This document shows, in pieces, positions 11,111 through 22,246 of a stretch of 64,000 nt of DNA (the stretch's first letter is position 1; the number at the start of each line of letters is the position of its first letter). The notes beneath the pieces were generated by a model, which saw nothing but the letters and a program-made list of their open reading frames with translations, did not search any database and was not told where the DNA came from. The DNA comes from Lunularia cruciata (taxonomy: Eukaryota > Streptophyta > Marchantiopsida > Lunulariales > Lunulariaceae): contig OX419759.1 of assembly GCA_948567375.1 (NCBI GenBank), positions 41,579,493 through 41,643,492 on the forward strand, written 5' to 3'. Position numbers and translations under genes: made by a program.

Positions 11111-11956
11111 AAGTGTTTTAGTCCGAGAGAGTGGATCACCCCTCTTGGAAGAGCACGGACTACTGAAATTGAGTAATTTGAGGTGGAGAATATAGAGTAA
11201 TTGCTAGACTCAGGAAGGACTTTAGAGAGCAGATGGGATGGATGCACCGGGAGAACAATTTCCGGCACCTAGCTTTCCATTCTTGAATCCATTCCACATC
11301 AAGGTTATGTACATCTAGTGTGAGAAAATAAGAGTATTGCTAGTTTATCACTTTTGAGCAGAATTCATGGATAAGGTGATGTACTCACCAAATCTGGTGG
11401 TTCTACCTATGGTGGTATACAACAAAGAGTGAGATTTGACAATTTACATTCTATTATGATGCTATGGATATGAATGTCCCAAATCCTCTCCCTTTCAACA
11501 CTCAAGTAGAAATTTGTTATGTAGTGAGACCGAAAGTGATGTTTAGAGATTTTATGGTGAAGAATTTTGATGAGGAGTATTATCAACGAGTGATACTTCT
11601 AATGTCCCAATGGTAGTTTTGATAGTTTGTGCACCTTCCAAAGTGATCATATTGACCATGTATTGAAGTAGACATTAGCAATTGAGTGTTGTAGGAACCT
11701 TGGATCCGCAATTGCAAGAGTTAGTGCAAGGAATGCAAGGGATGTTGAATGAATTTTGAGAGATTAAGATGACCATGGAGACATTACAAAGTCAAGTGTA
11801 AATCCTCAAGAATGATCAAGCAATGCTAGGAGAAGAGCCGTCTCAAAACCCAATACCTGCAATTGAAGTACTTGGAGTGGCACCCGTGCCTACAAACCCT
11901 ATCTACAATGAAGCCACATTGCTACTCTAGATGAAGAAGACCTACAACATTGAGCC
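11111..11956 (+). pseudogene. Family A leader and N-terminal gag (A1)
   Basis: The first plausible gag start is ATG at 11238 (MDAPGEQFPAPSFPFLNPF), 140 bases after the primer-binding site. The frame stops soon after, and the rest of this stretch contains only broken gag-like frames. There is no second copy of this part in the window (A5 lacks it), so the gag N-terminus cannot be checked by comparison here. Confidence 0.5.
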
Positions 11957-12720
11957 TTACAAGGGATAGCGTACGATGGGAGTGGTGGAAAATTGGATAT
12001 CAAGAATGAATTGATATTTCCGATTGTTCTCAACAGAGATCACAGAGCATGTTGTAGGCGTGTTTGCATGTGGGTACTTGACCAATAAAGCCCTCACATG
12101 GTGTGATGCTTGGGAACAATCCATGTTGGCAGAGAGAAGGGAGGTTATGTGGACAACAATGCAAGAAGGATTGATGAAGAATTTCCAATCAATGGATTCC
12201 GTGCAAATTGCCCGAATATGACTATGGAGTTTGAGATAGAAGAACAATGTACAAGAATATATGGAGGCATTTTTGGATCTACAATTTGCAATAACCAACA
12301 TGAGTCCAACAAAAGCTCTTGACAATTTCAAATAAGGGTTGAAGGAGCAGATTTGCAAAGAAGTCATGGTGCAAAATCCTCGTACGGTATTTGAAGCCAT
12401 TACTTGTACATATAGAATAGCAAGAGCATTGGGTGGAGGTGAAGGAGTAGTTCCACCTCAACATTATTGGGTAGAAATGTCACACATGAGTGGATCAATA
12501 CTAATAGAATTGGGTAACTTTGATTTTGAGATTGAGGAGCACGACCGCTTTAAGGAGAGCATGGATGGGTAGAAGAACAAAGAGATGGAGTCCCACAAGG
12601 AGAAGGAATTTGAGGAGAACAATGCTGTTGTTACAATTGTGGCCATATTAGGCACATATCTACCAATTGTTACACTCAATTCCCTAGAGGCTCTTGGCCT
12701 TCATATAGGCAATCTTTGAA
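11957..12720 (+). pseudogene. Family A gag with CCHC knuckle (A1)
   Basis: In successive plus frames: EHVVGVFACGYLTNKALTWC and MWTTMQEGLMKNFQSMDSVQ (12024-12221), VQEYMEAFLDLQFAITNMSP, then KEQICKEVMVQNPRTVFEAI (12339-12572). This is the Ty3/gypsy gag layout. A CCHC-type knuckle, CYNCGHIRHISTNC, lies at about 12630-12671 and would bind genomic RNA. Copy A5 encodes the same blocks at 62170-62890 on the minus strand. At least three frame breaks and a TGA/TAG or two make it dead. The minus-strand frames here (11957-12400, 12279-12464, 12464-12679) are shadows. Confidence 0.82.
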
Positions 12721-13208
12721 CAACATGGAGAGGCGCATTGAAAAGGAAGAAGTAGAAATCACTTCAAAAAATGAAGATTGCTAATAAATGTACCTTGCGG
12801 CCTTACTGGCTCAATAAGGAAGCAGAGAAGCAAGGGAAGGAAGAAGACAAATGCACAAAGGTCCTGAAAGGCAAACTCACAATCAATTTATGTGAATGGA
12901 GTCCTAGAAGGCAATCAAGTGAGAGTATTAATAGATCCGGGCGCAACAAAAAATTTCTTGTCTCACTCTATTGCAATAAGATTGGGAATGTATCTAGGGA
13001 GAGATGAGAGTGAAGAAGTAGAGTTACCTAACAGGCAAAAAAAGAGGATTGAATCATTAACTAGATGAGTAACACTCTCTATACAAGAATATCAGGAAAC
13101 AATTGAGTGGTGAGTGATACAATTAGCTCGTTATGATGCAATCTTAGGCATGCCATGGATGGAGCATTTACAACTTATGGTAGATTGGAGGAAGAAAGTA
13201 GTGAGAAC
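12721..13208 (+). pseudogene. Family A protease fragment (A1), cut by A2
   Basis: Around 12895-12960 one frame gives GVLEGNQVRVLIDPGATKNF, a retropepsin with active site DPGA (Pro at the second position, a form common in plant Ty3/gypsy). After a frameshift it continues IQLARYDAILGMPWMEHL, the conserved strand and ILGMPW motif of this protease. Homology ends exactly at VVRT (13208), where the inverted LTR of A2 begins; copy A5 continues HKWSIIG at that point. The RT that should follow is therefore displaced. Confidence 0.85.
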
Positions 13209-13945
13209 TATAATAATCCAAGGACAAGAGAAGAGAGAAAACACAGATTACACACTCAACATTTGGTGCCCCAAAGGAGAACCTTCTCTTTATTATAAAG
13301 ACAAAGAGTATCTCTTCCAAGGAAGCTCACCCATAGGATTAAGCACACAGATAGGTGACATGTTAGCAAGCTCCATGCTTGGATTACTTACATGGATGGG
13401 TGAAATGTTGGTCTAGGTCCTTTTTGGTTGGTCAAACAACCTATGACTAGAGAGAATCTTTTAGGGAATCTTCTTGTAGGAATCTCAAAATCACGTAAGG
13501 TACCATTGGAAAGCTCTCAACAAGACAAACCAGGGGTAGGGAAGGCCAACCTTTCCTCCATTTGGAGGGGGGGGGGATCTGCACATTTTCAAGGCCTAAT
13601 TCATCTATTTAGGCCTCTGAACTTGCCTTCAAAGATTTCAGGCACATTTTGGTTTCTACTCTATTTGTTGAAGTCCCCTTTTGGTGATACCTCTTTCTGA
13701 TCTGTTTAGTCCATCATGTATAACATCCTTCTAGATATTACCAAACCAATTCTCACCTTGAAATCATATGTCTAGCTATTGGTTCTAAGGTTCTCAAGTC
13801 TATTTTGGTTTTTGCTCTATTAGTAGAAGTACTCTTTTGGTGATACTTCTATATGATCTATTTTGACCATCATGTATAAAATCATTCTAGATGCTACCAA
13901 ACCAAATTTTACATCTAGATCATATGGCTAGTTCTTGGTATTACA
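13209..13945 (-). mobile_element. Family A 3' LTR, inverted (copy A2)
   Basis: The reverse complement starts TGTAATACCAAGAACTAGCC at 13945 and runs to 13209, 737 bases, with the same two-unit U3 as A1. Its outer end is degraded (TTATTATA instead of TTACA). The run of nine Gs at 13567-13575 is a local slippage change. It abuts A1's protease sequence directly at 13208, consistent with integration there. Confidence 0.9.
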
Positions 13946-13962
13946 GACCTCCCTCCTTTTAA
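13946..13962 (-). other. Polypurine tract of A2
   Basis: The reverse complement reads AAAAGGAGGGAGGTC immediately upstream of TGTAATACC. This RNase H-resistant purine run would prime plus-strand DNA synthesis at the 3' LTR. The identical arrangement is present in A5 at 58827-58844. Confidence 0.9.
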
Positions 13963-15150
13963 GATGCAACGTCCTCATTGTACAATTGTTGCTCAAATGC
14001 TTGCACCAACACCGGTGCATGTGTCAAATTGGCAACGGGCTCCCATGTTGCTTCATAGAGGAGGTAACCTTTCCACTATACTAGATAGTCCACCCGCGGA
14101 TGGTGAGTACCACACATGCATTTTTGTAGAATACACTCCACTTCATATTCCTCTATGCCATCAATGAGTGTCAGATAAGGTCAAATATCTTGTGTGGAAT
14201 GACCCTGGCCTGATCGGGGAGCATATCTGCATAATAGAGAAACATGGAACATTGGATAGATCTTCATATATGGTGGTAGCTCAAGGTGATAGGCCAAAAC
14301 ACTAACGCGACAAAGAATCAAGAAAGGCCCAATAAAACAATGTCTGAGCTTATTGGGTCCAACTAATGCGAGGTTGGTTGTCAATAGCCACACTTGATCC
14401 CAAACATTGAACTCCATGTGCCTATGGTGTGCATCAACATATTGCTTTTGTTGATTTTGTGCAATCTGTAATCTGTGCTTGGCACTCTCCACATTGTGTT
14501 GGATTCTAGAAACAAATGTGTTGATTATATCGACCTTGGTAGCCATAGGACTGATTTCCATCAAGCTAGAAGCTGTGATGTGATGCTCACCATACATGAG
14601 GAAGAATAGAGTGACCTGGGTGGATGCATTCACTCAATTGTTGTAAGCAAATTCCACCAACGGGAGTAGGGTGTCCCACCTCTCTTGCTCTTCTAGGGTA
14701 AAGCCGTGTAACATGTCTTCAAAAGTGCAATTAGCCCCCTTTATTTGGCCATCTGTTTGTGGGTGGTAAGCTATAGACATGGCCAACTTGGTTTTGAAGA
14801 AACCAAAGAGTGTTTGCCAAAACAAACTGGTGAATTGAGTGCCTCTAATTGGTGATAAGTACTCTAAACAAGCCATGATGAGAGAGGACTACATCTAAGT
14901 ATAATTGAGCTAGTTGTGGAGCGGTCACATCCTTGGTGGTAGGGCAAACATGAATCATTTTGCTGAGCCGGTCCACAAAGACCAAAATGGAGTCAAACCC
15001 TGAGGTGGTCTTGGGTAATTCACAGACGAGATCCATACTCACTTGTTCCCAACATTGGGTAGGTGTAGGGAGAGGTTGAAGGAGCCATGCATGAGCTTGA
15101 TTAGAAGCTTTGTTATGTTGACAAAGTAGGCAGCTATGCACTATGAGCCA
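13963..15150 (-). pseudogene. Family A integrase with chromodomain-like end (A2)
   Basis: Read right to left. 15141-14845 carries the zinc-domain end (CLLCQHNK) and core block MDLVCELPKT with the first catalytic Asp. 14876-14634 carries RGTQFTSLFW and YHPQTDGQIKGAN, where the catalytic Glu of the usual TER motif is Lys, and the second Asp is lost at a frameshift (VLITN then stop). 14633-14181 holds the C-terminal domain (QYVDAHHRHMEFNVWDQVWL, IGPFLIL, MFHVSLLCRY). 14180-13963 continues to a chromodomain-like tail and NEDV before the polypurine tract. Integrase inserts the cDNA; this one cannot. The element is cut at 15150 by a family B LTR. Confidence 0.9.
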
Positions 15151-15830
15151 GCCTGTCTCTCACTCAGGATGAACCTCTGATGGCTATGATGGTAACGCAC
15201 CATGGACAAAGAAGGCAAGGAACCCCAACTCCATCATACTCCTCTAAGGCTAACACTCCAAGACTCAAGATATTGCTCACTAGAGAACTCAATGAGAGAG
15301 AGATAGTTGCAAATGAAAGGATAATGAGTACCTCCTCACCCCTTGTTTATATACTTGTGAAATAGTTAACACCAAAGTTACTAATTACCATAGTAACTCA
15401 AGCTACTAGACTAAAAGTCAAAGAAAGTCAAAAATTATAAAGGAGTATCCATTCACATGGGCATATTCCAATAGCATGTGATCTTATCTTGACCCAACCA
15501 CTAAGTCAAGGATTCCTTCACATGGGCTATCCTTGGGCTATAGAAGAATCCAAAACAAAAAGGCTCGCGGGCCCAAGAGTTCCAACTCTTTCCTCAAAGC
15601 CAAACACCTAGGAATAATACCAAGTCAACACAATAGAATCCAAAATAGTGGTGCTTATCTTTTCTACTTCCTCTAAAGTAAGTTCCACTCTATCTTAGTT
15701 ATGACTAACTTTAGCTAATCATGACTAATATAGAACCATCCTTTATCTCTATATAAATAATATCTCTCAAGTACTTGTAATACCAAGCTAAACATCAAAA
15801 TACTACACACATTCACAAATGGGTGTTACA
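15151..15830 (-). mobile_element. Family B 3' LTR (copy B2)
   Basis: The reverse complement starts TGTAACACCCATTTGTGAAT at 15830 and ends GAGTGAGAGACAGGC at about 15151. Two more copies lie at 23582-24209 and 24369-25049, and the first ~60 bases recur, in plus orientation, at 16529. The exact inner end (ACA or ACAGGC) is uncertain. Internally TATATAAATAATATC-like sequence near 15760 (plus strand view) is AT-rich. The left flank is A2 integrase, so B2 inserted into or was joined to A2. Confidence 0.88.
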
Positions 15831-15843
15831 TTTACCCCTGGAC
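15831..15843 (-). other. Polypurine tract of B2
   Basis: The reverse complement GTCCAGGGGTAAA lies directly before the TGTAACACC start of the LTR. Its position between the integrase end and the LTR marks 15151-15830 as the 3' LTR of a minus-strand element. Confidence 0.75.
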
Positions 15844-16528
15844 TAAGTTTTTACTTTGTCCTCAAAGTGAAGGTCTCTCTACCTTCTATGATATATCTTC
15901 AACTTATCATGGTTAATCCTATCAAAGTTTCTTCCTCCCAACTCCTTGAGATCATAGGTGTAATTGCCCCACACCTTCTCTACTATGAAATGTCCAGAGA
16001 ACTTAGGAAAAAACTTCTTTTGCACTCTCTTGAATTGAATAGAATCAAACAACATTACCCAATCACCTTCTTTGAAAGGCTCTACCTTCTTCTTGCCTTG
16101 CCTCTTGTCATAGCTCTCCTTTTGTTTCCTTTGGGCTTGCTCCACTCAAACCATAGCAATTGCTCTTGCCTCTTCCAACTCCACAAGTTGATCCTTCCTT
16201 GACTTCTCTGCATCACCTCCTTGTGCTTTCTTCAATCTCCTATGAATGCTTTGGAAGGTAGGAAGATCAAAGTGAATAGGTAAGGTAGACTCAATACCAT
16301 ATACCAATTGAAATAGACAATATCCGGTGGAAGTCTTCATGGTTGTCCTATACTCCCATAAAATTGCATGAATCCTCTTGTCCCCAATGATGTTTAGCCC
16401 CCTCCATTTCTGCATCTTTGGCCAACATCATGCACAAGGTCTGATTGGTTCTCTTTGCCAAGCCATTGGAATTTGGCTTATAGGATGTAGTTACTCTATG
16501 TGTGATAGAGAAATGTCATAGCATGGCT
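15844..16528 (-). pseudogene. Family B integrase C-terminal part (B2)
   Basis: 16415-16146 reads KRIHAILWEYRTTMKTSTGY and LVYGIESTLPIHFD, the end of the integrase core. 16145-15879 reads ESYDKRQGKKKVEPFKEGDW, VMLFDSI, KFSGHFIVEKVWGNYTYDL, the C-terminal SH3-like domain, ending about 45 bases before the polypurine tract. The two stretches are nearly continuous, separated by one stop. Upstream, around 16416-16528, the core continues (PNSNGLAKRTNQ-like) with breaks until the plus-strand LTR tip at 16529. The open plus-strand frame 15819-16202 is a shadow. Confidence 0.88.
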
Positions 16529-16590
16529 TGTAACACCCATTTGTGCATGTTTGTGGTATTGTGATATTAAGCTTGGTATTACAAGTACTT
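16529..16590 (+). mobile_element. Family B LTR tip, plus orientation (B3)
   Basis: TGTAACACCCATTTGTGCAT through GGTATTACAAGTACTTG is the first ~62 bases of the family B LTR, in the opposite orientation to the LTR at 15151. It then jumps straight to sequence at the start of the pre-gag ORF (GTGATTATGTGTGAAAAATT), so most of the LTR and the leader are deleted. This marks the left edge of copy B3. Confidence 0.8.
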
Positions 16591-16599
16591 GGAGTTGTG

Positions 16600-17190
16600 A
16601 TTATGTGTGAAAAATTTTAGAGGACTGTCACATACTAGTTGAGAGATTTGAGTGAAATTGTGAGGAAGGATAAATTTTGCAGAGTGGAGATCTCATGCAT
16701 GAGGAGTTTGAGAGCAACAAAAAGTATGTTTGAGTGTTTAGATTCATCTTGGGAACATGGAGGGTCACCAAGAGTTGAAATTGAGACTATGCAAGGTTCC
16801 CCAAGGGTTTGAGGTGATTGAAGTGGTGGATTTGAGGAAAAGAGAGTTTATAATAGAATTTGAAGAGAGTGTTGAGAGGATCCAAAAACCTACACCACTT
16901 TGAGGAAAGAGTGCGTCTAAGTGCTTTCTATGTGGAGAGAAGGGACATATGGCAAATTCATGTCCATTGATCTTTGAGAGCAAGAGATTGAGGGAAAGGA
17001 GAGGCTTACTTGACTTGGGTTTGCATGTTGGACCTTCTTCACCAAGATTAGGAGGGAGAAAATCTAAGACCAAGGAGTTGTGTGAGGTTTGTGGAGAGGA
17101 AGGACTTCCAAAAAGATATGAGTGTAGTGGAGTAAAAGCACTTTTGGAGACTTTGGTGAAGGATCTTGGAGAGAGTCTTAATTAGTCTTA
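16600..17190 (+). pseudogene. Pre-gag zinc-knuckle ORF, broken copy (B3)
   Basis: The counterpart of the intact ORF at 22247-22879. The start region MCEKF is followed by an early TAG, and further frameshifts follow; the C-terminal part is open at 16949-17185. The CCHC knuckle CFLCGEKGHMANSC is at about 16927-16968, and a second cysteine group, CEVCGEEGLPKRYEC, at about 17085-17127. Together they suggest a nucleic-acid-binding accessory protein. It lies 290 bases upstream of the gag start at 17478, which has its own knuckle, so this is not gag. The minus-strand frame 16765-17073 is a shadow. Confidence 0.75.
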
Positions 17191-17477
17191 AGCTACAAAA
17201 ATACTACCACTTTCATCAGCTAGTTCTCAAGATTAGTGATGGAGATAATCTTTCAACTTATGGATAAACTATCCATGAAGATTAGATTAATATGCACTCT
17301 AGGATTTGATGTTGCTATAGAAATCTTGGAGCAACCTGAATCTTTTGTGTTCCCTAGAGTGGATTATTCTCAGATGGTGTTAGTCATGTATATACTCTAT
17401 TAGTAATAGCGTGAGAGAAAAGAAAAGAGAAAAAGAAAAATAAAATTGAGAGAAAAGAAAGATAGTGAGGGGTTACG

Positions 17478-18600
17478 ATGTGGAAACTTCTGTTTTTCTT
17501 TGGCAAGGATAGAGAAGATGTGGAGGCCTTTGTGAGAGACTTCAAGAGAGCTTGCATAAGAAACAATGAGAGGAGGAAGAATGAGTGAGCCTCATTATTA
17601 CCGGATTTCTTTGAGGATATAGCACTTACATGGTATGAGTTAGAATACCAAAAGAGAGAGAGGAGAGATGGACAAGAGGAGTCTTGGGAGACTTTGACTT
17701 CAGCACTCATTCAGAATTTTCTTCCTGATGAGAGTTATGAGAGATTGATGAGTGAAGTTACCTTTCTCAAACAAGGAGATGGAGAGAAAATGAGAGTCTA
17801 TGTGGAAAGAGTGGAAAAGTTAGAGTCCAGATTTTGCATAGTGTTGATGAAGGGTGGGGATGATGTGGAGACCACAATGATTGGCATAGGGGCCATGCTC
17901 ACCAAGAATTTTGTGGGAAGGTTGAGACCACAAATTAGAAGCAAGGTGAGATATGAGAAACCTTCTTCCAATGTTGAAGCTATCAAGATCACAATTTGTA
18001 TGGAGTAGAGTTTGGAAGGGGATGAGAGTGATTTGGTGATGAAGGAGGTTGTGCATCCTCCTCAAGGCTACAATTATGGTGGAACTTCTGATTGTTTGGC
18101 AAGGGTTGCACCACAAGTAGTAGTTGCTCTAATTCTTGCACCTCTACCGAAGGATCCACTTCAAACCATCGTAGGATAACTTGCGGATCTCAAGATCAAT
18201 GTGGTGCAACTATGAGAGAAGAGAGAGGTGGATCAGAATGTAGGAAGAGGGCCTAGGAATTATGGAAACAATCCATATAGAGGAGGCCAACCAGCCAACA
18301 ATTTCAATGATAGAAATTTTTTGATTGTAGAGGAAGAGGCCATATCCAAATGAATTGTCCAAATTCCACTTACCATAGAGGAAGGGGTTATGAGGGAGCC
18401 AATAGAAGGAAAGAGGGAGGTAGTGAAACCCAAGACTATCCTAATCCAAACAAAGGTAAGAGAATAGCATCCATAGATGTGGTTGAGAGCAAGTATGAGA
18501 AGGGAGAGTGCTCAAACTCCAAGGGTCTTAATTTGGAGCTTTTGGCACAAGAGAAGAAGAGATCTCGTTTTGCAGAGGATGTTCACTCTTCTTAAGGATT
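17478..18600 (+). pseudogene. Family B gag (B3) with internal TGA
   Basis: ATG at 17478 opens MWKLLFFFGKDREDVEAFVR. A TGA at 17586-17588 interrupts after RRKNE, and the same frame continues ASLLPDFFEDIALTWYE. 17694-18008 reads VTFLKQGDGEKMRVYVERVE and NFVGRLRPQIRSKVRYEKPS, the retrotransposon gag core. Further on, a second knuckle CRGRGHIQMNCP is at about 18333-18368. Then comes the charged linker of 18477-18595. Gag builds the particle. The TGA is shared with copy B4 at the same codon (see findings). Minus frames at 17384-17710 and 17798-18116 are shadows. Confidence 0.88.
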
Positions 18601-18778
18601 TACTCCAAGCAAGGATACTCCTATGTTTACTAGGAGCACTTGCACCTCAACACCATCAACAACAAAGACTCCAACGAAGAAGTTGGAGATGGAGTATTTC
18701 TTGATTTCAAAGCAACAATGGAACTACAATGTGTTGGAGGATGTTGGTAGTCACAAGGCTAACATCACAGTGGGCTAA

Positions 18779-19492
18779 TTGATTACTCTGAACCCTACCT
18801 TGAGAAAGGAACTTAGAGGTGGTTTGAGTTCTACAAGGAGCAAGAGGAAGAAGAAGGCAAAAGCTCTAGTATCAATGGAGGTGGTGGATGCCAAGCCAAC
18901 ACCATGGGAGGCTTGTGAATATGCCTCCAAGATTGATATGAGAGTGAATGGTCACAACATCAAGGATACATTGGTTGATGGAGGATCAACAGTGAATGCC
19001 ATGTCAGAAAGGTTGATGAAGAAGTTGGGTATGATACCCTCAAGACCTTCAACATTTGTGGTGAGCATGGAAAACAAACAACAAGTTTGACCAATAGGGG
19101 TGATGGATAAAGTGGTAGTTTCAGTTATAGGAGTTCAAAATCTCATGAGTTTCTAAGTCTTGAAGGATTCAAGCTATGACTTACTTCTTAGGAGGCCATG
19201 GTTGAGATTAACATGCACAATTGATCGATGGCACAAAAGGTACTTGAGGATTGGGCCATCAAACCATAGAGTCGCAGTTCATGTGACTGACACCATCGAC
19301 ATTTCACATTCAGATACACCATCTTCTGATTATTGGGAATCAGATTCTGAAGAAGGAGCTTTAGGTGTGGACACAAGCATGGAAGAGGAGACTTCCATGG
19401 AGGAGGATGAATCTGAATCTGATTCAAATATGTATCGTTTGTGTGCTATGGATTATGCACCTAAACCAGAGGTTTTGAAGGACCTAGATTAA
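18779..19492 (+). pseudogene. Family B protease and linker (B3)
   Basis: 18779-19090: KIDMRVNGHNIKDTLVDGGS, then TVNAMSERLMKKLGMI, a retropepsin-like domain with DGGS at the active site. It ends at a TGA; the frame resumes with DSSYDLLLRRPWLR (the ILGxPWL-type motif) and an acidic linker (EEETSMEEDESESDSN, then LCAMDYAPKPEV) to 19492, where a TAA replaces the Lys/Gln codon seen in B4 (PDKSPLTLEE). It would mature Gag-Pol. Broken by at least two stops. Confidence 0.82.
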
Positions 19493-20912
19493 TCACCATT
19501 GACACTTGAGGAGGTAGAGAAAAGGTTAGCTACCCTCAAGTATGGCCCAAATGTTACCAAGGAGGAGAAAGTGAGATTTGAAAAGATTTTTTACAAGTTC
19601 ATCCATGTTTTTGCTTTTAGTTACAAAGATATGAAGGAAGTCACCTTGGAGGAGCATAAGATAGAGGTGGAGTCACATGCAAGACCAATCCGCCAAAAAC
19701 AACGTCGCATTAGCCCACCAATATCTTTGGTTGTGAAGGAAGAGATTGATAAGCTCAAGGAGGCTAGATTTATCTTTGAGATAGAGAATTTAGAATGGGT
19801 GTCTCCAATTGTTATTGTGAAGAAAAAGAATGGCAAGCTTCGGGTATGTGTGGATTACAAGAAGCTCAATGCTGCTACCAAGAAGGACTAGTACACATTG
19901 CCATTCATTGATGAGATCTTGGAGGAGGTTGTAGGTCATGAGAGGTATAGTTTTGGAGATGGTTATAGTGGATATAACCAAATCAAGATTGCACCAGAGC
20001 ATCAATAACTCACCACATTCACCACACCTTGGGGAACTTACGCTTTCAAGGTCATGGCTTTTAGGCTTTGCAATGCTCCAGCCACATTCCAACGCTTCAT
20101 GAACAAGGTATTTGAACCTTTCATTGGGAAATTTGTGAGAGACTTGATTGATGACTTTTGTGTCTATGGGAGCAAGGAGGAGCACTTTGAGCACCTAATC
20201 AAGGTCTTGCAATGCTTGGATGAGGCAAATGCATCACTCAACCCAAAGAAGTGCATTTTTGGATGTGAAGAAGGTCTACTTTTGGGGCACATCATCTCCA
20301 AGGATGGAATAGCAGTTGATCTTGAGAAGGTGAGGAAAATCTCAGACCTTCCATTCCCTTCAAGCTTGACAAAATTATGCCAATTCTTGGGGATGGTTGG
20401 ATACTATAGAAGGTTCATCTTCTCATTTTCCGACAAGGCTTATGCATTGACCATCTACATGAAGAAGGGTGTAGATTACATGGTGATTTTGGAGGACAAG
20501 GAGGCTGTCAAAGCTTTTGAGGAGCTCAAGCAATCCCTTGTCGTAGCTCCAATTATTGCTAAACCTGATTGGAGTAAGCCTTTCATCCTCTGCACTGATG
20601 CTTCTAATGTAGCTATAGGATGCACTCTTAGTCAATTAGACCAAGATGGATATGATCATCCAATAGCTTATGCTAGTAGGCAGATGGTTTCAGCAGAGAA
20701 GGACTACTCTGTCATGGACAGAGAAGGGTTGGCAGTGATCTTTGGTCTCAGGAAGTTTAGACACTACTTAATCGGAGAGAAAGCAACCATTGTCACGGAT
20801 CACAAGGCTTTGAAGTACATCTTCAAAAAGCCTAATGTTGAAGGGAGACTAGCAAGGTGGATGATACTCTTGTCTGAGTATGACTACACCATTGAGGATA
20901 GGCCAAGGTGAC
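19493..20912 (+). pseudogene. Family B reverse transcriptase-RNase H (B3)
   Basis: 19499-19891 has the RT N-terminus (EEIDKLKEARFIFEIENL, KKLNAATKKD, then TAG at 19889) and another stop near 20007. From 20054 to 20911 it is open for 285 codons: LCNAPATFQRFMNKVFEPF, catalytic box LIDDFCVYG (both aspartates present), LGHIISKDGI, FLGMVGYYRRF, then RNase H with Asp in LCTDASNVAIG, Glu in MDREGLAVIFG and Asp in IVTDHKALKY. RT copies the RNA and RNase H removes it. Homology stops at 20911 (EDRPR), where inverted B4 sequence begins. Integrase is absent. Confidence 0.92.
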
Positions 20913-21175
20913 TATCTTGTGCTCCTCCAAGGTGACTTCCTTCAAATCCTTATAAATAAAAGCAAACACATGGATGAAATTGCACAAAATCTCCTCAAAT
21001 CTCACCTTCTCCTCCTTGGTAACATTTGGACCATAATTGAGGGTAGATAACCTTCTCTCTACCTCCTCAAGTGTCAATGGTGATTTATCTGGATCCTTCA
21101 AAACCTTTGGCTTAGGTGTAAAATCCATAGCACACAAGGGATACACATCTCAATCAGATTCAGATTCATCCTCTT
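20912..21175 (-). pseudogene. Family B protease-RT linker (B4)
   Basis: Reading from right: acidic SESD segment, YPLCAMDFTPKPKVLKDPDK, SPLTLEEVERRLSTLNYGPN, then KEVTLEEHKI at the junction with B3 near 20912. It is the reverse-oriented counterpart of 19400-19665. At about 21170 it is fused directly to gag sequence homologous to B3 18310, so ~1.05 kb containing the gag knuckle and the whole protease is deleted in B4. Confidence 0.85.
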
Positions 21176-22015
21176 CAGATTCTATCATTGAAATTGTTGG
21201 CTGGTTGGCCTCCTTTATATGGATAGTTTCCATAACTCCTAAGCCCTCTTTGTACATTCTGATCCACCTCTCTCTTCTCCCATAGTTGCACCACATTGAT
21301 CTTGAGATCCGCAAATTGTTCTATGATGGTTTGAAGTGATCCTTTGGTGGACGTGCAAGAATTGGAGCAACTACTACTTGTGGTGCAACCTTTGCCACCA
21401 AACTATCATAAGTTCCACTATACTTTTAGCCTTGAGGAGGATGCACAACCTCCTTCACCACCAAATCACTCTCATCCTCTTCCAAACTCTCTTCCATACA
21501 AATTGCAATCTTGATAGCTTCAACCTTGGAAGAAGGTTTCTCATATCTCACCTTCTAATTTGTGGTCTCAACCCTCCCACAAAATTCTTGGTGATCATGG
21601 CCCCTATGAAAATCATAGTAGTCTCCACATCATCTCCACCCTTCCTCAACACTATGCAAAACTTAGACTCTAGCTTTTCTACTCTTTCCACATAGATTCT
21701 CACTTTCTCTCCATCTCCTTGCTTGAGAAAGGTAACTTCACTCATCAATCTCTCATAACTCTCATCAAGAAGAGAATTCTCAATGAGTGCTGAAGTCAAA
21801 GTCTCCCAAGACTCCTCTTGCACATCTCTCCTCTCTCTCTTTTGGTATTCTGACTCATACCATGTAAGTGCTATATCCTCAAAGAAATCCGGTAATAATG
21901 AGGCTCACTCATTCTTCCTCCTCTTATTGTTTCCTATGCAAACTCTCTTGAAGTCTCTCAAAAAGGCCTCCACACCTTCTCCATCCTTGCCAAAGAAAAC
22001 CTGAAGTTTCCACAT
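21176..22015 (-). pseudogene. Family B gag (B4) with internal TGA
   Basis: ATG at 22015 (minus) opens MWKLQVFFGKDGEGVEAFLR. TGA at 21907-21905 follows RRKNE at codon 37, as in B3, then ASLLPDFFEDIALTWYE. 21823-21548 reads YERLMSEVTFLKQGDGEKVR and TKNFVGGLRPQIRR before a stop. The rest (to ~21176) carries the C-terminal gag in broken frames and ends in the deletion that removed the CCHC knuckle. The plus-strand frames 21336-21695 and 21783-22004 are shadows. Close similarity to B3 suggests recent common origin. Confidence 0.87.
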
Positions 22016-22246
22016 CTTAACCCCTCACTATCTTTCTTTTCTCTCAATTTTTCTTTTCTTCTTTTCTCTCACTCTATAACTAAAAGAGTATGTACATAAC
22101 TAACACCATTTGAGAGTAATCCAACCTAGGGAACACAAAAGGTTCAGGTTGCTCCAAGATTTCTATAGCAACATCAAATCCTAGAGTGCATATTAATTGA
22201 ACCCTCATGGATAGTTTATGCATAAGTCGAAAGATTATCTCCATCA

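Noticed and set aside
11957-12400. 147-codon minus-strand frame opposite family A gag
   Set aside because: Shadow of gag on the plus strand; the plus-strand blocks match A5 gag, the minus frame has no motif.
15819-16202. 127-codon plus frame
   Set aside because: Shadow of the family B integrase C-terminus on the minus strand, whose motifs are clear.
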